Notes under the pieces: model-generated
Seen by the model: the letters and a program-made list of their open reading frames with translations, nothing else
Database searches by the model: none
Told to the model about the DNA's origin: nothing
Shown: in pieces, positions 7,859-16,744 of the stretch
Position numbering within the stretch: the first letter of the stretch is position 1
How the letters are laid out: each line of letters starts with the position of its first letter
From: Megalonaias nervosa
Taxonomy: Eukaryota > Mollusca > Bivalvia > Unionida > Unionidae
Length of the DNA: 64,000 nt
Reading direction: 5' to 3'
NCBI GenBank assembly: GCA_016617855.1
Contig: JAECUM010001903.1
Coordinates: 44,662 to 108,661, forward strand
Made by a program: the position numbers and the translations under genes

Positions 7859-10736
7859 TTTTTTTGTCACATTACTTATAACCAAATAGTTTTTTTCTTA
7901 TTATGCTAATAACTTCAGTGTCACTGATAGTTTGATTATTATTTTCTGTGGTGTCTATGATAACTCTGTGTAGCTGAGATATTCTCCTGACTCTAGATAC
8001 TGCTAGGTAGACTAAATTTGACCACTCGATTCTGTCATCGACAATCCAGATATTTGTATCAGTAATAGTTAGTCCTTGTGACGAGTGGATCGTTATAGCA
8101 TATCCTAGCTTCCACGGTGAGTTATTCATGTTCAACGCGCTCTCAACAACATCAACATCAACCAAAACAATATCATTCAGCACAAGATTTTGTTTTTCAT
8201 TTGTTCCTGGAATTTCAACTTCAATATTCTGTCGTCGAGTATCTGCTGGGCGATAAAAAAATGGTACAGGTAACGTTGGAAATCTTTCCTTGTGACGCAG
8301 GAATAATTTTTCTTGTAATTCATCAGGAACTATTTTTCTACTTGCAACTATCAAATCATTTGGTCTGCACAAATTCCAAAAATCATTTACAGGAGTTTCC
8401 GGAATTATTTCACGCATTATCTCACATTGTATTCTATCTGGCTGTAGTCTGACTAATCTTTAAATTCTTGTAGAGATTCATCAATAGCTCTATGATCATC
8501 ATTTATTTCTTCATAATAATCCACAAACGATTTTAACCACTCGTGCGGAGATTGACCGACGAAAGGTGGTGGTTGACTATGATCGCCGCACATAATTATC
8601 GCAGCATTTTTTGTCAATAACCAATCAAGAAATATTTTTAATGTTTCTAACGAGACTGTACAAATCTCATCCCAGATGATGATTTTGGGAATATATTTCT
8701 CACCCATTCGCTCAGGTGTCCACGTATCTCCACACCATCTGAAGAAACTATGATATGTACATGATTTTACTCCTCGTTGTTTTATTTGTCTTGCTAGTCT
8801 GTGTGTAGGTGTCAGCACAATCATATCAACGGAGTTTGAAGAACTCTGCCGAAATAATTCAATCGCACGTGTTGTTTTACCAGATCCTCCAGGGCCACTA
8901 AGATAAATAGGTTTATGTCTAGCCACGGGATCAAATACAGATGGCAACGTTGATGCTGGTATTTGATTCTCGTCGCCGTAGTATGGCTTCGCGATATCAA
9001 CGTCGGCCGATTCAGAATAATCGAGTATACTTTCTTGTTTTATTCGCCACGATCCCCATTCGCTGCTACCGAGTAACGGTTTTACCAAATCGAAATATTT
9101 TTTATCCACATAAAATGAATCCATAGCAACTCTAACAGCGTAACAAGGAAATCTATTTATCATCGATAATAAATTTATAGAAACGTAAGCGAGCATAGAA
9201 GATCTCAAGTGAGTAAATCGCGGTGACTCACCGTCGATATAACTCACGACTGTACCTAGTTTGGTTCCATCTGACAAATAAGCATTGCTTCTGCTTATAA
9301 ATGTTCCTTTGTTCGTTGCATCAATAATTATAAAATCTAACTCAGCATCATCCATGATCAATCTTGTACAATGCCGTTTATGATCATACGAACCACCTTG
9401 AGTAAATTTAACAATTATTTTCCTACCGAGATCTTTTGCAACTTTATTTTCATAATCGATCGTATCCCAATCTGTTAACGGCGAATGTTGTTTTTGTTGT
9501 GGTAGCCAAACTTGTTTCTGCGAATGATATGATATAATAGCTTCACTTACGCTCAACGACACTAAAATTCCAGCACCAAGCATGTATCGTAATAGCACCG
9601 TTGGAACCCAATGTTTATCTGAGAAATGTCTACCAAACCACGCATAAACGATCGGATGAAGATTATTACACAAGCAAATCCAGTTAAATCAAAATCAGGT
9701 AATAGTCCATTTATCGCAACTCTCGTCATTTCGTGTATGGGATGTCCGAATCTTTTGAAATATTCAGAACACTCTCCGTATCCAAGAAAACTTCCAGGAT
9801 ATAACTTTACGATGATCGTATTTGGTATTCCATAATCCGCCATGCCCATATTCGACACAACTACGTTGAACATCTTCAAGAAATTCTGATCGTGTCGGCG
9901 ACCATGAATTTTTCTTTTGAGCAAAGTGAGCCGCAACTGATGGAACTGTAAAACAATTATTTAGTAATTGTTCAACTTCGACGTTGTCAGGATTATATTT
10001 CAGTTCAAGATTTTTCATTTCTTCATGGAGAGATTCTCCACGGTAAATATCTCCGTTAGGTTTTACAAATTGATCGTAATATGCGGATTCTGAACTCTGA
10101 AATAACCAAACAGACACAGGGTCGCTCTTACTGATATCACCGATAGCATCGAATATATAATCGTCATAAAATCTGACTGTCCCATCTCGTGGAAATATTG
10201 TTACAGCATCAGTCCATGCATGTGCATTATGATCAATGATTGTTATTGGAGCTCCATTGTTTGTATATTTCTGTTTGAACAAAATCTCTCCGGTCAGTGT
10301 TTTTACTGTTATTGGAAATTTTAATTTCTTTTCTAGCTTAGCAACGTCACTGATAGATGCTTCGATATCTCTAACTGTTTCTGCCCACTCGTTTATTTTT
10401 GTGCGTCTTATATCTGTTAAATCGTTTCCCCGTACTGCTTTTGAGAAATGTTCCATGACACGCTCAGCTACACAATTTATTCTTGAAATTTTCATTGGTT
10501 TGAGATTATCAACGCTGGGTTTATTATTTAGCGGATATATTGCATATATAACTGCCGTGACAGGATATTCTCGTTCATAATATGGTTTATCAATACCGGT
10601 AAGCACACCTGGTTTTGATTGTTTATTTAATGTAACAGTATTATTTCCAGTATGAAGTCGTACAGGTTCGTGTTTGTCACGAATAATCCAAGTATCATCG
10701 TCTGTCTGAACAATAAATTTTACTAGAATAATGTAT
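7650..10736 (-). pseudogene. Multi-domain replicase: polymerase-like region, SF1 helicase, HNH
   Basis: About 1,000 codons on the minus strand in at least four frames. From the 5' end: a region with DTWIIRDKHEPVRL, then THAW-like HNAHAWTD (10,750-9,840); a segment with KLYPGSF and RFGHPIHEMTRVAING (9,835-9,665) that could be motif A of a divergent family-B polymerase; VAMDSFYV (about 9,107-9,130), possibly its motif C; then an SF1 helicase with GPGGSGKTT (Walker A), IIIWDE (Walker B), MCGDHSQPPP (motif III), ITIHSSQGLTI (motif V) and YLAVSRVRR (motif VI). An HNH domain follows. Breaks lie near 9,840, 9,665, 8,455, 7,872 and 7,860. The 5' end is cut by Polinton 1. The helicase is certain; the polymerase reading is tentative. 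Confidence 0.75.
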
Positions 10737-10996
10737 AGTAGTACGGTAATAGGCTGGTTCTAGCTCCAGACCCTCTCCACCCTCCAAACAAATATAAATT
10801 ACCCCATCAGAGACCCTAAAAAAATCCCACCCCAAAACGACTTTTCCAAAATCAGTAGGCTGGTTCTAGCTCAAATATAATCTAAGACTTTTACTCACCC
10901 TCCAAATAAATCTTGGAGACCCTCAAATAAAAATATAAATTACATCTGGGAGCCCTACCAGCCTTCCCAAACGACTAACCTCTACCTACTTCAAAC
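10737..10996. repeat. Left terminal inverted repeat of Polinton 1
   Basis: It is complementary to 25,422-25,695 over nearly its whole length. It contains an internal direct repeat: AGGCTGGTTCTAGCTC occurs at 10,751 and again near 10,858, each followed by a CCACCCTCCAAA- or TCACCCTCCAAA-type segment, so the repeat is built of two related units of about 108 bp. The AGTAGTA start and GGTTCTAGCTC motif recur at the ends of Polinton 2, which supports 10,737 as the terminus. Confidence 0.85.
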
Positions 10997-11453
10997 CTCA
11001 TCACCAATTATCAATGTTTCTACCGTTGATATTAGAAATATTTCATCATCACGATAATAGAGACTAAACTTTACTTTGCCGCTCACACAGCGACGACATT
11101 CGAACAAATCTTTTATTTGCGGTTTGTTAAGATGATATTTTTTTGTCGATAAAATATACTTTTGACCGATCGAGATCGATGGTAAGTTTAGTATATTTTT
11201 GTTGACAGATCGGATCATGAAAGTTTTTAAATTCCGCTGATAACTTCTGGCTCAATTGTTCAAGGTAATTGAAATGCTCGCTGTCATCAGATCTGATAAG
11301 CGAAAGTTTTAGCTTGTCACCAGCAACATTATTGCCGCTGAAACATATACCTGATGTTTCATTATTAATTTCAACTGTCAACTGTTTGCCGTCCGTCATT
11401 AGATATTTGATCTTGCTATTGTAGCTATTTGTGACTGTCAAATTTTCAAACAT
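10991..11453 (-). pseudogene. Gene X: conserved terminal-proximal Polinton protein (copy 1)
   Basis: A protein of about 150 residues encoded immediately inside the left terminal repeat; its stop codon lies within the repeat. It begins MFENLTVTNSYNSKIKYL and has conserved blocks CF.GN..., LSLIRSDDSEHF, NFHDPICQQKYTK, DLFECRRC and a final LIIGDEV. It is shared with Polinton 2 (46,123-46,575), so it is a genuine gene. A frameshift near 11,150-11,210 splits it. I do not recognise its family; it is acidic to neutral with no membrane segment. Its place next to PolB hints at a replication or nucleic-acid role, which is inference. Confidence 0.6.
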
Positions 11454-11484
11454 TATGTCTAAAGTTTACACAAAATTTCATACC

Positions 11485-14400
11485 TTAGTCATCGAATATA
11501 ATATCGAGTATAGATCTATCATCAAAACAATAACCAAGTGCAAATGTATCTACTCCATTTTCACAATAACGTTTGTCATAAAAAATTACTCAATCCGCGT
11601 TTGATAATGACATCTGTTTCGAGGTTATGATGATTTGTTCGAATAGCCATTGCTCTTATAAAACTAACGCCGCCGTCAAGCGCGTACTTATAATCATCAA
11701 ATTTCATAAACTTTTTAACAAAATCGCGAGGCAGACCTTTTGCCATTTTCGTTATTTTATTATTATCTAGCAATACGGCATACATTTTACTGCGCAATCC
11801 GATAAAGTATTTGATGATGCTCGAGTTCATTTCATCTTTAAACTTACCAATAACTTTTTTATTTGTGTCGCCATGAAATTTAGTGTTACGAGGGTAATCG
11901 GAAAGATCAAACAGATGTCGATTATCGTATATGTCCTGATAGACGTCCTCACATTCGATTTCATACACGAGCGAGTAGGTATCAATAAACAATAGCCTAC
12001 TTGACAGCCACTGATTTTTAACAAAATTATAATGAAAATCGTACATGAGCCACTTCGATAAATCTAACACGGAAGCTCCAACGTAAATTGGTTTATTTAG
12101 TTTTAGATTTGTTTTTCTTCTTTGTATCGCGACAAGATTTTCATTAAAAATTTTCATACTAACAAAATCATCGTCTGAGACAAGATTATTTCTGCGATTG
12201 ACATCATTAACTAGCTCAATATTTACTCGTTTTCTAATATTGCCCATCGTCTTACCAAAAACGGAATTGTTCATAAGCTTAAAGAAGTTTTTTTTCAAAA
12301 TCAGTTTTCGCTACAGCTCTTCTCGAAGTGTTCGAGTTAATATAACCTTTCATCCACGGCGACTGATTAAACTTTAAAACTCTATGAACTTTCCTCAACA
12401 CAAGACGAGCATCTACTGCTTGTTTTAAAACTTTGTAATGCAAAACGTTATTTTTCTTATCAAGTAAATTTGGTATTAGTTTTTTTACTATAGAATTTTG
12501 TCTTTGTGATGCTGTCGCTTGTTGTTCTTGAGATAACAAACTATAATCTACTATCATTGATTCTGCGCAAAAAACCTTAAAAATTTTAAACCTTTTGATT
12601 CTGCGCAAAAAGGATAATCGTTATGTAAATTGTGTAGCGAAATAGGATAATCGAGATCAACTTCAACGAAATGCGAAACATCGTCAGGTATCTTTTTTTC
12701 TGTCTCCGATAGAAATTGTTCAGATGTGATCCAACGAAATCCACCATAAGGCATTGGTTCTGTCATAGAATAACCGTACAAATTATTATAGTCTAGATAA
12801 ATTATATACTTCGAAGGAAGCTTAGGGTTATACTCTTTCAAGTATTTGTTGTTTGCTTCAGCATATTTCTTTGTTATAAGACTAATACCGCCTCGAATAC
12901 CTTTTTCGATAAAACTGAACATATCAACGTCAGTCAGTAATTCTAACTTCACTTTACTAAATTTTAACAGAGCGTCCCATGACAACCCGGGAGCAGAATA
13001 ATACCAACAAGGATCTAGTCCATAATTATTATAGCTCACTTTTCGAAAACTTTCAAAAACTTCTGCTAACAATAACACGTCGGTTTTCAAATATAAATCA
13101 TGATAATCGCCAAACGTCTTGCTATCAAATTCTTTCCAAATATCTTGTGCGTAATTATACTCGCTATCAGTTATATTTTCATCTTTAAGTTGCGAATAAA
13201 ATTTATCCTTATCAGGTAGAGAAGTTTCATCAAATTTACTCCAATCATCGAGATACTCGTACGAAAATACTCCTTTTTTGGTCAGCAGATTAAATTTATC
13301 TCCAAAACAGTCTCGTAGGTTATCAAACTCGCAACAACCTTTCACTAGCTCATCCAGTGATGCTGCCATAAACTGTAGGCTGTCAATAAAACGCAACTTA
13401 CCTAGCGTAACCGACATATACTTTTCAAAATTATTTGGTATGCACTTGTTTACGTTATTAAGTTTTAAACGAGATATTATGTTGGGATCACCAAAAGCTT
13501 CTACGATAATATGGCTATCATATCCTCGGAAGTTGTGAAGAACAACTGGAATAAAATCCGGAGCATGAAATTTTAAATCACACTTATCATGGGCCGCTCC
13601 ACGATACTGTCCGGTCAAATGGCAATGGTCACATACCTTTTTATTATCAGGCGGGTCAAAAGCTTTTTCACAAATATGACAAAATTCCGCTTGCTCGTGA
13701 TCAGATTCTTGTTGATATGTCAGTTTTATCATTGGAGTTATTCTTTTTAAACGATTAAATATATTATCAACTTCACTAATTAACTGCTTGAGAAGCCAAA
13801 CAGCCGGATTATTACCACGATATAATTTGATTGGTTTATATAATCTCGAATAAAAACTATTTTCTTTGGACGGCATTGTTATTCGTTGTACGTCACTACA
13901 GTACTGCAAATGCTTGTGTAATGTTTCATTGTCATTACAATCGTGCAAGCAGCGACAACAAAAGAACGTTTTTTATTTCGTTTATTATACTGTCTGCCAA
14001 CTAGTCCATTAAAGTGTTTGATCCAAACGTAATGATTCTTATAAAACAGCAAGTTTATTGTCGATTGTGAAGCTTTTTCTGAAATATATCTCGGATAGAC
14101 GTTTTCTTTTTCATCTAGTCCGAAAACGTTTATTGAAACATTATTTTGCTTTTCAAACTTTGGTATTTGATTTTCTGCAACTGGAAAGTCGATGCCGTTA
14201 AAATTTAATTTTAATACGTGATTAATACACTTGTCAACACGATCAGCATTTTTTTCTGCTGGAAATAGCGCAGAAAGAATAGCCCATTGAAAACATCTGT
14301 TATCGACGTTCTTTACGTTTATACAACATTTTTTATGTTTTATTTTTTGTGGCAGGTCAATATACGAACTACCGCGTAATACGTTGTATTTTATTGTGTG

Positions 14401-14820
14401 AAATATAATTTCCTTGATCATTTCAAACTTCCAACTAGAACCCAATTTGGTAAATTCTTCTATCTTTTTCCAAATTTCCTGGTGTATTTCATCAGCTAGT
14501 GACAAAAGATCAGTCCCAAGCAAAACACGCCTTTTTGCGTTGATGTAAGGGTTTGCGATTTCTTTATCATTCGATCCCTCTGTCAAAAGTAGCTTTGAAA
14601 ATATAACGTGATATTGCACTAATATTCTTAGACCCTTATGTTTTTCAAGTTCACGTTTTACAGTTGGCTCTAGCAAATGATAGAGATTTGTTGCGGTGAA
14701 ATTTACCAGTACGATTTGTTTATCGAACCGATAACTGTTGTCGAATCCTGTAAAGGCAGTCGCTATTTTTTCAGGTTCTCCCATAAGACTCTTCTTGGCT
14801 ATATCTCGCAATTTCAACAT
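11485..14820 (-). pseudogene. polB: Protein-primed family-B DNA polymerase (Polinton 1)
   Basis: The replicative polymerase, about 1,080 codons in four frames (breaks near 13,930, 12,590, 12,290 and 11,580). Recognisable parts are CCINVKN and HYVWIKHFN in the N-terminal region; a Cys-rich CHICEK...VCDHCHLTGQYRGAAHDKC block like endonuclease VII; Exo II HNFRGYDSHII; Exo III YLKTDVLLL; motif A YLDYNNLYGYSM; and motif B LMNNSVFGKT. Two defects stand out: motif C reads IDTYS at 11,972-11,983 where the copy in Polinton 2 has TDTDS, and the Exo I segment present in Polinton 2 is deleted near 13,860 without breaking the frame. It would replicate the linear genome from protein-primed ends; this copy cannot be active as written. 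Confidence 0.95.
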
Positions 14821-14925
14821 GCTATATAATAGTGTAATATTATATATCTAATTGATTATTCGATCGATAACTCACCGCGCGCCAAGGTGAACAATCAATT
14901 AGAGATATAAAACGCTTATAGTATA
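14821..14925. promoter_or_regulatory. Divergent intergenic hairpin between polB and HNH genes
   Basis: An inverted repeat with arms 14,843-14,860 and 14,890-14,907 (TATATCTAATTGATTATT and near-complement) separated by a GC-rich loop containing CACCGCGCG. The same arms recur at 50,037-50,121 in Polinton 2 with a different loop. Because arms but not loop are kept between copies, and polB and the HNH gene diverge from here, it is a likely bidirectional promoter or replication signal. No experimental motif is known to me. Confidence 0.5.
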
Positions 14926-15167
14926 ATGACACAAAATCTGACAAGCGCAAACGAGCAAGAAGCATATCATGTTCATCCGAAGTATAACCTATTCGCTGGA
15001 AATGCATTAGGTTGCACGCCAGCTGAACAAACAATTAGAGATATAAAAAATCCTTATAATACAATGACACAAAATCTGACAAGCGCAAACGAGCAAGAGT
15101 ATTATTACGTTCACCCCAAGTATAACCTATACTCTGGAAATGCATTAGGTTCGGTTATTAACATAAA
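14896..15167 (+). repeat. Tandem duplication of promoter and HNH gene start
   Basis: Two units of about 136-138 bp (first about 14,896-15,031, second about 15,032-15,167). Each has the right hairpin arm CAATTAGAGATATAAA, a short leader and a start codon followed by MTQNLTSANEQE. The second start is exactly 138 bp after the first, so the reading frame runs through both. Polinton 2 has a single unit. Confidence 0.8.
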
Positions 15168-15875
15168 ATCTAAAAAATCTATTGGTGAAGCAACGCCAGC
15201 AGGGTATAAGATTAGCGTAAAGGGAGATAATGCTGAGAGAACTGAAATGTTTCGAAAAGATTTTATTTATACTTTGTTCTGCGATGATATTCCAGAAGGA
15301 CAACGAGTATATAGAGTAAATAATTCGATTACTGATGACAATATTGAAAATTTAGCTTTACAAGATGAGTATCAACGCCACCTAATATTTAATCTTAACG
15401 AGGTAAATGATAAGGGAATTATTCGAAGAAGAAAAGCTAAAAAGTTCTTGGTATTATGAATAATATGGGGTATCTCATGGTAACTGTCAGAAGAACACTA
15501 GCCGGTAAAGTTAATTATCTTAGCCATCGTTTTGTTTACGAGACGTTTAACGGACCTATACCTAATGGTTTGGTTATTAATCACATCAATAACGTAAAAA
15601 CTGATAATCGACTGGAAAGTTTAGAACTAGTTACCCAGCAGGAAAATGTGAAAAAAGGACTAGGTGGTGATGGTAACAATTTTAGACGTCCAGCAAAACC
15701 TGTTTTTTCATTTGATCTCGAAATAGATAAGAAAATCAAATTTCCTTCAATCTCATCTGCTGCTCAATACTACAAGATAAATCCCAGGGCAGTAAAATTT
15801 GTTGCTGATAGAATAATAAGATCAGCTTTTTCAAGCAAATATAATGCTTGGATTATCTTTAGATATATTTGCTAG
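14926..15875 (+). pseudogene. HNH endonuclease with NUMOD1-like tail (Polinton 1)
   Basis: After the duplicated N-terminus (MTQNLTSANEQE at 14,926 and 15,064) comes a region with TPAGYKISVKGDNAERTEMF, then an HNH domain: SHRFVYETFNGPIPNG, INHINNVKTDNRLESLELVT. The C-terminal part PSISSAAQYYKINPRAV is NUMOD1/IENR1-like. A frameshift around 15,455 splits the gene into 14,926-15,459 and 15,456-15,875; the Polinton 2 copy reads through that point. Such nucleases cut DNA site-specifically; in viruses they often act as selfish homing-type genes. The gene diverges from polB across a hairpin. Confidence 0.8.
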
Positions 15876-15964
15876 CTCCTTTCTGGTCAAGCAATTGTTG
15901 GCAAATGCTATAATCAAATTATTGCGCTATCGTTAAGTTTATTTATTTTTTTCTGCCTCTGTTA

Positions 15965-16099
15965 TTAGAATTGCCTTGCGTAATAATAAGAATTATACCC
16001 TAACAGACATTTTCTCACTGCTTCGGCTAGTTCCTTGTAGTTTAATATATTAACTTTTTGTTGATATTTTACCTCAGGAGATTTCATCTCTGTAGTCAT
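15965..16099 (-). pseudogene. Small conserved protein (copy 1)
   Basis: A 44-codon minus-strand frame beginning MTTEMKSPEVKY with the conserved core VNILNYKELAEAVRKCL.GY. It matches the 64-codon gene at 50,999-51,193; here an indel after the Tyr-rich segment ends it early. No known family is recognised. It lies between the HNH gene and the conserved plus-strand gene at 16,136, with its start facing that gene across 36 bp. Confidence 0.5.
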
Positions 16100-16135
16100 C
16101 TTAAAACAATAAATTAGATAAAAGTATATTATAAT

Positions 16136-16744
16136 ATGGATTTGATGAAAAGACTTGCTGATATATATTCGGAAGATACAATCGCAAGAGATTTCATCTC
16201 TAGTGATACAATCGCCAGCGACAAAGTCGCCAACGATAAAGTCGCAGACAATATTACAATCACTAACGACAATTTAATCACCGACAGCAAAGTCGTCGAC
16301 AATACAAAAGCAAGTGATAAGATCACTAACAACAATTTTACAGCAGGAGATTTAGACAAATTTGCTAGCTGTAGCGAAGATGATATTTTATTTAATAATG
16401 ACGATGAAGATGACAACAGCAACACCGTCGTTGACAGAAAAAATTACAGCAGACCGACAACTGGACGATATAATGTTAAGTATCACATTCCTAAAAAAAC
16501 AATAAAATTTAATTTTACTGTTGCAGAACAACAAATATTTTGGCAGCTTATCAAACCTTTTTTAAATCTAAAAATTCCAGGCCGACAAAAAAATATAAAA
16601 TTCGATTTTATATTTGTCAAGATTTTTAACTTAATGACGATCTCTGACGATCGCAGACAATATCTAATATCATTATGTAAACCAGTAAAATGTAAATCTA
16701 TCAAACGTAAGTACGAGGAAATCTACAGAAACATTATTTCATAA
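16136..16744 (+). CDS. Conserved Polinton protein of unknown role, expanded N-terminus
   Basis: A 202-residue protein. The last 120 residues (from YSRPTTGRYNVKYHI through FWQLIKPFLNLKIP, FDFIFVKIFNLMT and KRKYEEIYRNIIS) are strongly conserved with 51,230-51,697. The N-terminus MDLMKRLADI is also shared, but between them this copy has about 45 extra residues of an acidic, repetitive T/K-V/I-A-S/N-D type not found in Polinton 2. No catalytic motif or zinc site is visible. Its 3' end overlaps the convergent integrase gene by 11 bp. The conserved half looks like a compact helical domain; the function is unknown. Confidence 0.75.
   Translation: MDLMKRLADIYSEDTIARDFISSDTIASDKVANDKVADNITITNDNLITDSKVVDNTKASDKITNNNFTAGDLDKFASCSEDDILFNNDDEDDNSNTVVDRKNYSRPTTGRYNVKYHIPKKTIKFNFTVAEQQIFWQLIKPFLNLKIPGRQKNIKFDFIFVKIFNLMTISDDRRQYLISLCKPVKCKSIKRKYEEIYRNIIS

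Larger units (their letters stand above)
5223..10736. mobile_element. Element B: virus-like element with helicase-type replicase
   Basis: A second class of integrating virus-like element. Gene order is packaging ATPase (-), zinc-ribbon/PLA2 protein (+), DDE integrase with C-terminal domain (+), and a long replicase (-). No PolB of the Polinton 1 or 2 type, no capsid and no protease lie in the preserved part. The right side is cut off where Polinton 1 begins at 10,737, with replicase codons open up to that point. All genes are frameshifted. It belongs broadly with midsize integrating dsDNA viruses, but it is clearly distinct from the flanking Polintons. Confidence 0.7.

Noticed and set aside
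11485..14820. Intein or intron in polB as the cause of the broken frames
   Set aside because: Breaks are single-base shifts between directly adjacent conserved blocks; no intein or splice signals are present.
16129..16425. Minus-strand hydrophobic protein rich in Leu and Ser
   Set aside because: It is the reverse of the repetitive acidic segment of the plus-strand gene at 16,136 and is not present in Polinton 2.
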